Shown here piece after piece: positions 1 through 9,761 of a stretch of 64,000 nt of DNA; positions within the stretch are counted from its first letter, which is position 1, and each line of letters opens with the position of its first letter. The position numbers and the translations under genes were made by a program. The DNA comes from Cololabis saira (taxonomy: Eukaryota > Chordata > Actinopteri > Beloniformes > Belonidae): contig NC_084597.1 of NCBI RefSeq assembly GCF_033807715.1, forward strand, positions 8,588,053 to 8,652,052, in the 5' to 3' direction. Under the pieces are notes generated by a model that was given only the letters and a program-made list of their open reading frames with translations, searched no databases and was not told the DNA's origin.

Positions 1-66
1 ATCGTATCGTGGCTCAAGTATCGTGATGCGTATCGTATCGTGAGGTCCTTCCCAATACCCACCCCT
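1..66. mobile_element. hAT-like terminus, cut by window edge
   Basis: In SMAD7 intron 1. The stretch ends in ACCCACCCCTA; read from the other strand it starts TAGGGGTGGGTATTGG and runs into repeated CGATACGATACG words. This resembles one end of a common teleost hAT-type non-autonomous element. The other end lies outside the window, so no target duplication can be checked. Confidence 0.5.
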
Positions 67-70
67 ATAT

Positions 71-149
71 ATAAATAAATAAAGTTTGAAGTTTGAAGTT
101 TAGAAAGACAGAAAGGAGACGAGGGTATACCAAAAATAGTGCAGCTCAC
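71..149 (-). other. SMAD7 intron 1, donor end
   Basis: The minus strand begins GTGAGCTGCAC right after the exon, a consensus donor. The intron runs off the left edge through an AT-rich tract and the hAT-like terminus at 1-66. Confidence 0.85.
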
Positions 150-615
150 CGAGTTCACAAAGCCTGCTCATGTGGTGCGGGTTGCAGCAAACGAGCTCTG
201 GGTTGATTTTCCCGTAGGATTCACAGCAAGACAGCCTCTTCAGCTCCGAGGAATGCCTGAGGTCCGGCCACCTGAACACTTTGTAAAGCAGCATGGGGAG
301 AGAGTAAGACTGTTGACCCACTTTGGCGTCCACTTTGCTGGGCAGGAGCAAGCAGGGACTCCGGGCTCCCCCCTTGGACTCCACCGCCTGCAAAAGCACC
401 TCTAATTGTTTTTCTTTGATCTTCTTCAGTATGGAGTGGGTCAACGCCTTCAATTCAGCCTCCGACCCGGCGTTGGGCTTGCCCACCTTTGTCGCTTTGC
501 CCATGCAGCAGCCCCCGGGGCCATGTGTCCCTCTATCCGCCTCCCCGTCGCCCTCCGCGGGCGCACGGCTCCTCCAGAGTCGCCGGACGAGCCCCGATCG
601 TTTGGTCCTGAACAT
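150..615 (-). CDS. smad7: SMAD7 exon 1 coding part (inhibitory Smad, N-terminal MH1 region)
   Basis: Encodes the first 155 residues plus one base of SMAD7, the inhibitory Smad that binds activated TGF-beta and BMP type I receptors, recruits Smurf ubiquitin ligases and dampens Smad signalling. The product starts MFRTKRSGLVRRLWRSRAP, the diagnostic start of inhibitory Smads. Residues about 50-152 form the divergent MH1 domain (KALTHSILKKIKEKQ, KVFRWPDLRHSSELKRL, CCESYGKINPELVCCNPHH). KINPELVCCNPHH and RLCEL fit SMAD7 rather than SMAD6. The linker before MH1 is shorter than in mammals and lacks their long glycine-rich tract. The frame is open upstream to about 705 but has no earlier in-frame ATG, which fixes the start at 615. 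Coding ends ...GAACTCG followed by GTGAGC, a good donor at 149, the same junction as in human (LCEL then E). The PY motif and MH2 domain lie in later exons left of the window. Confidence 0.96.
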
Positions 616-767
616 GCGGGACGAAAAGAGGGTTTCCCGGCTAAAAAACGAGCATGGTGTCCGCAAATCATGAAGATACCGGGATCCGAGTCCAGGCGAT
701 GACAAGCAGCCTGAAAAAACACGGTGGAAAAACCGGGCGCTGGAAAAGCAGAGGAAATCTGTGGCAT
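450..767 (-). other. Upstream ORF overlapping the SMAD7 start
   Basis: If the transcript begins in the promoter region near 1000-1650, its leader holds an ATG at 767 opening 105 codons in a different frame from SMAD7. It runs past the SMAD7 start at 615 and stops at 450. A second in-frame ATG is at 671. A separate five-codon uORF (ATG at 655, stop at 641) precedes the SMAD7 ATG, whose own context is weak (C at -3). A regulatory role is inference. Confidence 0.4.
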
Positions 768-1358
768 GCGCCAGTCTCCACTGCTTTCTCCTGCAGACAG
801 GATCTCCGAAAAGCAGCCAGGGTTCACGGGACAGTCAGCTTTTCCTCCGGGGATAAACCACCATCACCATCAGACGCTGTGGACTCTATAATAATGCACG
901 TATAGCAGCGCACGCACGTCTACAACCATGCATGCAACCTCCTGGATGTGTTACAAATTCCAATTTCAAACTGATCCACACCAGGGGGGTTTCAGCAAAT
1001 AAAAAACTGCCAAAGAATAATATTTCTTTGTTTGATTTTGCAGAAAAGGGGGTGTAATTAACCCCTATTGCAAATTATCCAACGAAAAGCAAAGCTCGGC
1101 GCGTGTGTCTCCAAGAGCATTAATCCACAAAATCCTTGATCCGACTGCGCAGAGAGGACTTCTTCTTGGCCAGACTCGCCCAGGAGCTTTTCTTTTCTCT
1201 TTTTTATCCCTTATCGTCTGATCGTCTGCAGGAAGGGATTGCGCTCTGGTCTGCTGGCTGGAGTCGAGTCTCGTCCGTGGAGCCGCTGAGCAAATCCAGG
1301 TCTGAATCTCTCACCGGAGTGGAGCTGCGTCAGTATAAGCCACACAGATCAGCAGAGA

Positions 1359-1373
1359 GGGAGGGAGGGAGGG
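1359..1373 (+). promoter_or_regulatory. G-quadruplex motif in SMAD7 promoter or leader
   Basis: Four GGG runs separated by single A bases on the plus strand, which is the template for SMAD7. It lies within a longer GA-rich tract, 1350-1403. Single-base loops favour a stable parallel quadruplex. Confidence 0.6.
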
Positions 1374-1640
1374 AGAGAAAGAGAGAGAGAAAGAGAGAGA
1401 CCCTCGCTTTGCTTTGCGTCCACGCACCAACCGAGCCGGCTGCTTTTTTCAGCAGTCGATTCCCTTCAAATGACAATAATCCAGAGCTTTTACGCACGGA
1501 GTTTCCGTGGACGAGGGTGGCAGAGAACCGCTTGCGCGCCGGGGGTAAAGGGCTGTGCGCCTGTAAGGCTGTAAATGAGTCGGATGGTTTGGGTGCCCTT
1601 GCTCCGTCTCCGGTCTCCAGTGCGCATTGACGCGCCCGGT

Positions 1641-1646
1641 CACGTG
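1641..1646. promoter_or_regulatory. E-box CACGTG next to the Smad-binding element
   Basis: Perfect palindromic E-box three bases from the Smad-binding palindrome. In the SMAD7 direction the order is GTCTAGAC, three bases, CACGTGAC. TFE3/USF-type factors are known to cooperate with Smads at the mammalian SMAD7 promoter. Confidence 0.75.
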
Positions 1647-1649
1647 TGT

Positions 1650-1657
1650 GTCTAGAC
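1650..1657. promoter_or_regulatory. Palindromic Smad-binding element GTCTAGAC
   Basis: The full 8-bp palindromic Smad3/Smad4 site, embedded in a 12-bp palindrome at 1648-1659, about 1.03 kb upstream of the SMAD7 ATG. This site in the mammalian SMAD7 promoter mediates feedback induction of SMAD7 by TGF-beta; keeping it here implies the same feedback loop. Confidence 0.8.
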
Positions 1658-1810
1658 ACCCTGTCGCTTAAAAGAAATGTGATTGTGTTGCGCAAACAAC
1701 AGATCAAGTAGGACCCACTGTGCGTGCGCACACTAAGCACAGACAAGTAGACAAATCTTTTTTTGTATTAAAACATAAAAAATAAAACTATAATATACTA
1801 TAATAAGTAA

Positions 1811-2475
1811 GAGTATTAGGGCCAAACAAAAAGAAAAACAAAAAAAGGAAATTACGAGAATAAAGTCATAATGTAATGAGAATAAAGTCGTAAAATTACG
1901 AGAATAAAGTCATAATATTACGAGAATAAAGTCGTAAAATTACGAGAATAAAGTCATAATATTACGAGAATAAAGTCGTAATATATTATAAATATATAAA
2001 TATAACTTCACAAGATGCTCAATATTCCTCATTTTAACACAGGGAGAAGAAGCTCTTCCTGTTAGAGTTCTCATAAATTATATTCTCATAATATTACGAC
2101 TTTATTCTCATAATATTACGACTTTATTCTCGTAATGTTACGACTTTATTCTCGTAATTTTACGACTTTATTCTCGTAATTTTACGACTTTATTCTCGTA
2201 ATATTACGACTTTATTCTCGCAACATTACGACTTTATTCTCGCAACATTACGACTTTATTCTCGTAATGTTACGACTTTATTCTCGTAATGTTACGACTT
2301 TATTCTCGTAATATTACGACTTTATTCTCATAATATTACGACTTTATTCTATTACGACTTTATTCTCGCAACATTACGACTTTATTCTCGTAATTTTACG
2401 ACTTTATTCTCATTATATTATGACTTTATTCTCGTAATTTCCAAATTTTTTTGTCTTAGTTTGGCCCTTATACTC
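1811..2475. mobile_element. Fold-back non-autonomous DNA element with minisatellite arms
   Basis: Ends are inverted repeats: GAGTATTAGGGCCAAAC on the left and, inverted, GAGTATAAGGGCCAAAC on the right. Each arm is an array of a ~20-bp unit (TTACGAGAATAAAGTCGTAA and variants), in one orientation at about 1848-1985 and in the opposite orientation at about 2085-2445. No coding frame. The superfamily is uncertain because I could not fix a clean target duplication. Confidence 0.7.
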
Positions 2476-3563
2476 CGTCGTAAGTCTCCCAGTAACTATA
2501 ATAAAAAAAAGATATCGAAAAGGTTGACAAAGTTTAGAGAAAATCTGGGGAAGATGACACATTAAGGCTGAAATAAAAAGTAAATTAATCGATTTGGAGA
2601 AAATCGTCTGCTAAATGACAGTAATTAATAGTTAACAACTATTAAGTATAGTAAATTTAAATAATTAGGCTAATTCACAGAACCATCAGATATAGCCTAA
2701 AATAATTGGTGCACAGCCTAATAATAATAAAACGTGGAGCTTCTTACAAACTAACATAAGTTAATTTAATTAGCTTTTAAAGCAAATACAATTATTTTAA
2801 AATGATACATACCATTTACTTATGTCTTTTTGTTTTAAACCATTTATAATTGACCATTTATAAATGGTTTATTTTAATTCAAAGCAGGCATGTGTGTCGA
2901 TAATGTGTGAACGTTAAGGTGAGTCCAGTTTTCAGTTTCTCCTTCCAACAAATCCTTCCATCTATTGTCATGGTGACCGCACAGGACAGTTTTACTTGAC
3001 CACAGGGGAAGTTTTCCCTCCATCAGGACTGTCAGGCTGCACCTCCACCAAAGGACAGCTGCTGACTTGTAGTTGAAGGTAGTTTGGGTATTTTATGTGA
3101 AATGGGTTCATCCCCTTGTGATTAAAATTGGAATCTAACTTTAAAAGTAGCAGAAAAAGTGCCTGTCAGACAACTCTCGGAAATATAATGCCCATGTACG
3201 TCACTGAGACGCAAATGGGAGCCTGCTGCTGCCCCCCTCTGGACGTTTGGCTGTCAGGGGGGGCAGACACGACTCCTTTGAGTTTTCTCTGTCTTGTCAT
3301 CACAGCCATCCCATCCATATTTATTTATCCGGCAGAGCAGTCCATTAGCCAATGATCAATGGGTCCCGTCTTTCCTTACAGCAGATTTGTACATGGGTCT
3401 TTCACGGCTCTATTATTCACAATCCATATTTATTTTGACAGTCAAAGGTTTGAGCTGAGCAAATGTGGTTTATATTTACAGTTTTAAAGACAGAATACAA
3501 ACGTAAAAGGGTGGAAGTTTATTATATCCATAACGTAAACTGTATAAGATATGACACAAAAAA
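2476..3563. other. Intergenic stretch, no recognised feature
   Basis: AT-rich DNA to about 2880, then mixed composition. Open frames are short and have no recognisable domains. I see no gene or delimitable repeat. Confidence 0.5.
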
Positions 3564-3650
3564 AATTATACAAAAAAATACAAAAAGATTATACAAATTA
3601 TATTTCTTTGTATAATTTGTATAATCTTTTTGTATTTTTTTTGTATAATT
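3564..3650. repeat. Near-perfect palindrome
   Basis: Two ~38-base arms (TTATACAAAAAAATACAAAA and its complement) around an ~8-base loop. AT-rich; would fold into a long hairpin on either strand. Confidence 0.8.
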
Positions 3651-3756
3651 GTCTTGTAAAATTGTAAATAAGTTATTTTTATTTTTATCTTTATTTTGTT
3701 TTTTATTTTTATACAGAACTGTCCCTTTTCCTTTCTTTTCTTTCTCTACCTCAAAC

Positions 3757-3925
3757 TGCTGCACCTTAAATGTTTATTCTCTTTATTCTGTATCATAGAA
3801 ATTCCACATTTGTTTTAGTGTTTATTTTACTACCAAAGAGCAAAATTACCAGTCAAATTCAAATTCCTTGTTGGACAATGTTAGAACCTGGCCAATAAAG
3901 CTGATTCTGATTCTGATTCTGACAC
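3757..3925 (+). mobile_element. LINE-type 3' end with (ATTCTG)n tail
   Basis: Shares an extended 3' sequence (CTGCTGCACCTT ... CCTTGTTGGACAATGTT ... CCTGGCCAATAAAG) with a second copy at about 57249-57416. Both end in GATTCTGATTCTG repeats, the short tandem tail typical of CR1/L2-group retroposons. Family assignment beyond that is uncertain. Confidence 0.6.
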
Positions 3926-4282
3926 ATTGAGAAAAAAAAAAAATGAAGCTGTCAACATCTGGCGCGTCACCACTTCATAAAAACCTCTGCTTGGGTCTCC
4001 CAGTTTCACTGTGGGCAACATATGGGTGAAATTCATGAATGCCCACGTAGCCTAAAAAAACCCATGTCTCTCCCATCCATGCGTGCGTCTCCCCGGCAGT
4101 TCCCTCGACAGACGTCCCGAGGAGGGGGTGCAGTCAGCAGTATGTTAATATGACCGAGTCGCTGCAGGGCATGGGGGTGGGCGGCAGATAATGATTGCAG
4201 AGATGTGTGGGCTTGGGGAGAAAAAGAGGTGTGTGTGTATGCGGCGGCGGGGAAAGGGGAGGGAGGGAGGGAGGGTTGTCAA
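3926..4282. other. Intergenic stretch with G-rich tract
   Basis: No gene seen. At 4256-4275 there is a run of five G tracts separated by single A bases, a strong plus-strand quadruplex motif, immediately before the target duplication of the next element. Confidence 0.5.
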
Positions 4283-5063
4283 CAGTACTGGAGTTGAGGG
4301 GGGATGAGGGGGGATGAGGGGGGATGAGGGGGGATGGCATCCCCCCTGAAATAAAAACGGTCCAAATCATCCCCTCTGTAAAACTGCCATCCCCCCTTTC
4401 CATCCCTTATGTCATTTCATCAATGAACGTGGTTTTACTGCTATTTCAACATATTTCAACATCACCAGAAAAATAAGACCAGAAAAATAACTTATTTGAC
4501 AATTTTCACCTGTTTCAATAAATTTTCACTTGAAATAAGTAGGAACATCTGCCAGTGGGACAAGATTTATCTTTTCATTACAAGCAAAAAAATCTTGTTC
4601 CACTGGCAGATTTTTCTACTTATTTCAAGTGAAAATCTACTTGAAACAGGTGAAAATTGTTGTTTTTTCCAGTGATGAGTCTTGTTTTAAGTGTAATGAG
4701 ATTTTTTTTACTAAAATTAGAAATTTTAACTAGAAATAAGACAAATATTCTTGTTAAGATTTTGAGTTTTTGCAGTGATCCATTTTACTTATCCTGTGAA
4801 GGACAGAGTCATATTGATAAGTTCAGAAAACTGTTTTTTATTGTTGTGTTTTGATGTATTTGATGTAAGCCCAGTGGATATTTAAAGCTTACACAAGGCT
4901 GCATTTAACTGCTGCTATGTCATTCCTGCAGTATTTCTGCAGGTGTTTTGGTCACTGCTATTATTTGTAATATATTATATTATTTGTAATCAGCACAAAT
5001 TATCTGTCCCCATATGATAAAATCCACCATCCCCCCTGATTCTTTTTTACAACTCGAGAACTG
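4283..5063. mobile_element. hAT-like non-autonomous element, copy 1 (TSD GTTGTCAA)
   Basis: Starts CAGTACTGGAGTTG; the right end, inverted, reads CAGTTCTCGAGTTG. Flanked by perfect 8-bp duplications GTTGTCAA (4275-4282 and 5064-5071). The left subterminal region has four GGGGGGATGA units. An internal palindrome of roughly 50-base arms spans 4527-4635. The second copy is at 10253-12000. Confidence 0.85.
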
Positions 5064-5071
5064 GTTGTCAA

Positions 5072-5521
5072 TAGTTCATCCCCGCATTGTCCCCCGGATC
5101 CCCCACTGGCGCCGCGCTGGAGCAGGAGCGCGACGCAGCAGCTCCCAAACGGTGCAGAGGGGCTGTGCCTTTTCCTTTTTTCTTTTTTTTTTAACGGAGT
5201 CTGGAAGCAATCAGTCAGGGGAAAAGCTCTGTCAAAGGCATTGTGGAAGTGGCTGCAGCAGTTGCGCACTTAAACCCCCCCACCACCACCACCACACACC
5301 CTCCACCCCGCCCTCTCCATACATCTCCCTGCCCTTCCCTTTCTTTGCGTCCATGAGACTATTTCTCCAGACTACAGGAAGTAGACAGTTTTATCTGACC
5401 GTTTCCCATCTCAGTCTGGCTCGAGAGTCTGTCTGCAGACTGGCCTTGCATAAAGGGGCAGGGCTGGTTTTAATAAACACAGCGCGTCACCACGTTTGGG
5501 CTTGGGTGCTTTTTTTTTTTA
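5072..5521. other. GC-richer intergenic stretch
   Basis: Unlike its AT-rich surroundings, this segment is GC- and C-rich, with a (CCA)n-like run at 5275-5310. An open frame crosses it on the plus strand but has no recognisable domain or codon-usage signal, so I do not call a gene. Confidence 0.4.
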
Positions 5522-5925
5522 TTTTGGTCAAACCACTTGTGATGTGTTCATGGTCATCTAGACTATATATCACAAAACAGTAATTATTAAAAAATCATAT
5601 AAAAAAATCATATATATGGGCTGATTTAAAAATCATATATATGGGCTGATTTAATGTGGTTTAATGAATTCAACACCCATTTAACTTGTGATACATACCA
5701 CTGATTTTGGTCATATTACTTGTGATGTGTTCATGGTCATCTAGACTATATATCACAAGACTGTAATTATTATAAAATCATATTATGGGCTGATTTAATG
5801 AGGTTTAATGAATTCAACACCCATAAAACTTGTGATACATAACACCGATTGTTTTATGGGTGTTGAATTCATTAAACCTAAACCAAAATCAGGGGTATGT
5901 ATCACAAGTTTTATGGGTGTTGAAT
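5522..5925. repeat. 183-bp tandem duplication with inverted partial copies
   Basis: The segment beginning TTGGTCAAACCACTTGTGAT at 5524 recurs at 5707 as TTGGTCATATTACTTGTGAT, with matching following sequence. At about 5850-5925 two partial copies run in the opposite orientation. This looks like a rearranged element with subterminal repeats; I cannot assign a family. Confidence 0.65.
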
Positions 5926-7379
5926 GTCGAATATGCAATATCAAACCAATTCAACCGCGGTTTTTTTTCTTGTTTCAAACCAAATAGGCTACTACTCAAC
6001 ACGATACTGAAAGCGTCCCAAATATTCACAAAGAATTTATAAGTGACTCCTAATGAGATGAAGTATCATGCAGAGATGGTTTGATTTCACTTATGAAAAG
6101 GAATAGTCTTCCCCAAATCTGTATACATTTTTAATCAAAACCAAAATAAAGTGAAAAAAAACAACTCTCCACAAAAAATCTGTGCTTAAAAGTGATCTTT
6201 AAAAGACCTTAGTGCAAAGAAAAGGTTATTATCACGACAAGGCTTTCTGAGTAATACAACAATACTGCATATAGAGCTTCTATTCAAAAGTCTGACTTTT
6301 TCATTTTCACACGTGCTTATCCCAGTTTAGAGGGGCACAATCATTGAAATTAATCGATGATCTGAGATTTCTACTTTGAGCTTGTCTCCTTTTTTAATGT
6401 TTAGGACAATGATGCTGCAAATCAATGAGCACAACTGCTTTAATGGGTATTTTAGATGTTTTTTATATTATGTGATAGGATATTTTGAGTGAAATCTCAA
6501 GTTATATACAACATGTTATCCTATGCACACATGCAAATTGCAGTTAAAGTGTCTTGAAACTGGACATATGCACAAAACTAGGAATAGATTACTAACCATA
6601 TGGTCGTAAAGCATGCCGTGATTTCAAGATTCAGCCTATGAGATTATTTGTTTTATGTATTTTTCACAGATTTTCTAGCTGCATGGGCTTACATCAGCGT
6701 GAATCTTAAGTTTGAGTCCAGGTTACAATGTTTAATTTTCTTCATTTTTAGAGATGGTATGCAAAACTGCACAACAGAAAAAGGACGATTAATATTCTAG
6801 ATAGGCCTTTACTAAAACTTATTGACACAGTGACTGCACCCAGACAAGGGGGGCATGCATATGCAATTAAAGAGGTGCTCAAAACAGGGTGAAGATGGCA
6901 CACAGGGAGCAGGGTTATTGCTAAGATAAGAATGATAAGAATAAGACAACCTTAATTAAAAAGATAAAGGAGACTATTTTTTTCTCAGCACTTCCACATC
7001 TGTTAGCTTGTCGGGAAAGTGCAAAAACGCCTACACTGGTAAATGTCAGTGCATAATTTAGACAAATGATAATCCTGGAGTGAAATACAAGCTGAATGTG
7101 TATCATCTTATTGTCATCTATAAGACTTGTTATGTCAACATCTCCAGCAGGGCTTCCATCTTCATGACAGAGAAAGAGCGTTCTGACATTCTCAAATGTT
7201 CTGTGTGGCCAGTTGCTGCATGTTTCTTACAAAAACAAGCCATTTTATGAATGAGACATGCAACCAGAAAAAAAAGCTTCACCAGTCTGTTCAACGGATG
7301 ACTTTCAGTCATCTAGACATTAGTCTTCTCTGTCTTACAAGAGGCAAGTGAAATTATTCCATTTGTTTTGTAAGTCCTC
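5926..7379. other. Intergenic stretch, nothing recognised
   Basis: AT-rich, unique-looking sequence with only short random open frames. Confidence 0.5.
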
Positions 7380-7559
7380 AGATACCACTTTTCCACCAAA
7401 CCGGTTCCAGAGCTGGTTCTGGTTCACAACTGTGAACCAGCTGAGAACCTGAGAGTTTATTTTCCATAGCTCGGGTGACGTGGCTCGCCTCATTACGTCA
7501 CTGCAAACGTCAGTCATTACCTCGTTCAAAAACAAATGCTTTACAACCATCTTTTATCT

Positions 7560-7876
7560 ACAGGTCAATGTCTCTCTGGAATTATCTACCTCAGTATCAG
7601 TAAGTATTTACAGTAAATCACTTTTTAAGAGGAAACTTAAAGTCTATGTAAGACAGTAATTTCATCTGTTTGGTGTGTTGTGGATATGATTTGTTTTAGA
7701 TGACGGGTTTGTCTATTATTTATTGTATGTATTGTTTTGGCTTTTATTTTTGGATTTTTGTTTTGTGTGCTTTTTAATTGTGATTGTACTGTATGTGTTG
7801 CAGACCCCAGTAAGACTAGCTGGTTGCTATGGCAGCAGCTAATGGGGATCCTTAATAAATAAATAAATAAATACAT
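7560..7876 (+). mobile_element. LINE 3' end with (AAAT)n tail
   Basis: Contains a 3' UTR motif common in fish LINEs (AGACCCCAGTAAGACTAGC ... GCTAATGGGGATCC) followed by TTAATAAATAAATAAATA. A few residues of a degraded C-terminal reading frame (WNYLP) precede it. Similar ATTACGTC-CTGCAAACGTCA words on both sides come from the host element, or represent a long target duplication. Confidence 0.65.
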
Positions 7877-8016
7877 AAATTACGTCGCTGCAAACGTCAT
7901 TATGTCGCTGCAAATATCAGTTACGTTGCTGCGTTTGCGTGAAAGTTGCAGCAACAACAAGGTATCTGCTCTAACAGGACTTGGTCCACGTACCTCCTCC
8001 GTGGACACATCTCTAA

Positions 8017-8835
8017 AGGCCCGGACACACCAACCTGTCGTCGCCCGCTCTCTGCCGACTGCTGTGTCGGGCTGGGTCGGGCTCACTAGACACACCACAA
8101 ATACGACATCCGACAGCGAACTAGCACGTACGTTCTGCGCATGCGTGAGAGGTAATTCCCCTCCATACCAGCAGGCAGCGGCTGAAATAAATCATTTAGG
8201 AAGATAAATGTTGGTTTAATAGATGAAATCTAACAGTTGTAGCTACGCCTGTTAAGAAATTTGCACCGAAAATCTCGGGATTTTCTGCCTGCCGGCTCGG
8301 GAGCTGTTTTATGCGTCCGCGTTAAATCGACGCAGATCCTACGGCGTAGGGTACGGCGTACGGCGCGCGTCGCCGCGTAACCTACGACGTAGACTCTGTG
8401 TTGGTGTAACGCGGAACCATAAATCAGCCTTTATTCTGGCGCGGTTTGAAAAAAACAAGGGAGTGACTATATACATTCAGTGAGTGAATATTATGAAAGT
8501 AAAATATATATTTCTCGCTAGAAATGTAATGAAAAACGCATTTTTATGCAGAAACTAACTCAAAATATAGATTTTATTCATAAGAAATGTCTGTTGAAAT
8601 GTTTTTTTTATTCAGTCCGCAAATGACGACGAAAAGCATTCTGGGAAATTCTGGGAACAGCCAATCACAGAGTGAGCTGTTTGACCGACGGCCGACGCCG
8701 ATTCAACATGTCGAATCGGCTGAAAAGCTCCCGACGGGCCGACCTGTGGGGACGTGCGGGACACACCGGGGAAACTAGCCCGACAGACGAGCACCGACAC
8801 TCACGGCCGACAGTCGGCTTGGTGTGTCAGGGCCT
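8017..8835. mobile_element. PIF/Harbinger-like element, copy 1 (TSD TAA)
   Basis: Ends AGGCCCGGACACACCAA and, inverted, AGGCCCTGACACACCAA, flanked by TAA at 8014-8016 and 8836-8838. The 3-bp duplication and TIR style suggest PIF/Harbinger. No transposase frame. Carries the palindromic MITE at 8302-8430 at the same internal position as copy 2 (17482-18319). Confidence 0.7.
8302..8430. mobile_element. Palindromic GC-rich MITE, copy A
   Basis: Ends resemble AGGCTGATTTATGGTTCCGC in both directions; the core is built of CTACGGCGTAGG-type palindromes. One of six copies in the window. This one is nested inside the Harbinger-like element. Confidence 0.75.
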
Positions 8836-9142
8836 TAAAAGACAGGTTGTCTCCTCCTCCTCCCATGATGCTTTGCTGCATCCAGGTTCATTCTTATTTG
8901 AAAATGTCTCCGTCTCCCAGTCTTGCTATTGCCGTTGGTCTTAATAACTCCGCCCCCTCCGCTTACATAAGCGGTTCTTTCCTCGAGTCCAGTAAAGAGT
9001 TAGTTCTACCTTGGAACCGGGTTTTCTGGCCCGGAGCCAGTTCTTTGTCAGTGGAAACAGAAAGCCCGGTTCCAAACTCAGCACTGGCCCCGGAACCAGA
9101 ACCAGAACCAGCCCTGGAACCAGTTTGGTGGAAAAGGGGGTA

Positions 9143-9393
9143 ATATAGTCACAGTGTTCTTAAAAAAAATAAACAAGCAAACATGCCACATCTCCATAAC
9201 AACTCACATTAACGAGTCTCCCGGCTCTGTAAAACTGGAGGATGGACGAATCTGAACGTGCAGTTAAAGAACAGTGCAGTTCTTATAAACTTCTACAGAA
9301 AACTGTCTCCACCGTCACTGCTGCTCAAACAAACCAACATGCTAAATCTGGTTAAAATATTGACGGAGTAAAGCAGTTGGAGATGCAGATATA
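9143..9393. other. Short intergenic stretch, nothing recognised
   Basis: No gene or repeat boundary seen. Confidence 0.4.
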
Positions 9394-9759
9394 CAGGACT
9401 GTCTCAGAAAATTAGAATATTGTGATAAAGTTCTTTATTTTCTGTAATGCAATTAAAAAAAAAAAAAGTCATATATTCTGGATTCATTACAAATCAACTG
9501 AAATATTGCAAGCCTTTTATTATTTTAATATTGCTGATTATGGCTTACAGTTTAAAATTAAGATTCCCAGAATATTCTAATTTTTTTAGATAGGATATTT
9601 GAGTTTTCTTAAGCTGTAAGCCATGATCAGCAATATTAAAATAATAAAAGGCTTGCAATATTTCAGTTGATTTGTAATGAATCCAGAATGTATGACATTT
9701 TTGCATTACAGAAAATAAAGGACTTTATCACAATATTCTAATTTTCTTAGACAGTCCTG
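9394..9759. mobile_element. Tc1/mariner-like fold-back MITE, copy 1
   Basis: Ends CAGGACTGTCTCAGAAAATT in both orientations with TA at 9392-9393 and 9760-9761. The two halves are almost complete inverted repeats (366 bp), so the whole element folds into one hairpin. Other copies: 14904-15270, 44596-44906, 52462-52829. Confidence 0.85.
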
Positions 9760-9761
9760 TA

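Larger units (their letters stand above)
616..1660 (-). promoter_or_regulatory. smad7: SMAD7 5' leader and promoter region
   Basis: Upstream of the SMAD7 ATG. GC- and CpG-rich segments at about 530-620 and 1500-1645 flank a lower-GC middle. It holds a purine-rich tract (1350-1403), a Smad-binding element and an E-box. I see no convincing TATA box; mammalian SMAD7 promoters are TATA-less as I recall. The transcription start cannot be placed from sequence. Confidence 0.7.
7380..9142. mobile_element. DNA transposon relic with CCACCAAACCGGTTCC ends, twice nested
   Basis: Inverted termini: CTTTTCCACCAAACCGGTTCC on the left and CTTTTCCACCAAACTGGTTCC inverted on the right. The interior repeats ATTACGTCGCTGCAAACGTC motifs. 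A LINE 3' end (7560-7876) and a Harbinger-like element (8017-8835) were inserted into it. A fragment of the same family lies at 54188-54335. Confidence 0.65.

Noticed and set aside
1136..1630. 164-codon plus-strand frame opposite the SMAD7 promoter
   Set aside because: Antisense to the promoter, crosses the GA tract, no domain; likely a chance open frame in GC-rich DNA.
5014..5583. 189-codon plus-strand open frame
   Set aside because: No recognisable domain, begins inside the end of a hAT element, and is rich in low-complexity residues; no splice or homology support.
7305..7320. Possible second Smad-binding site (ATCTAGACAT)
   Set aside because: Lacks the full GTCTAGAC palindrome and is 6.7 kb from the SMAD7 start; not supported.
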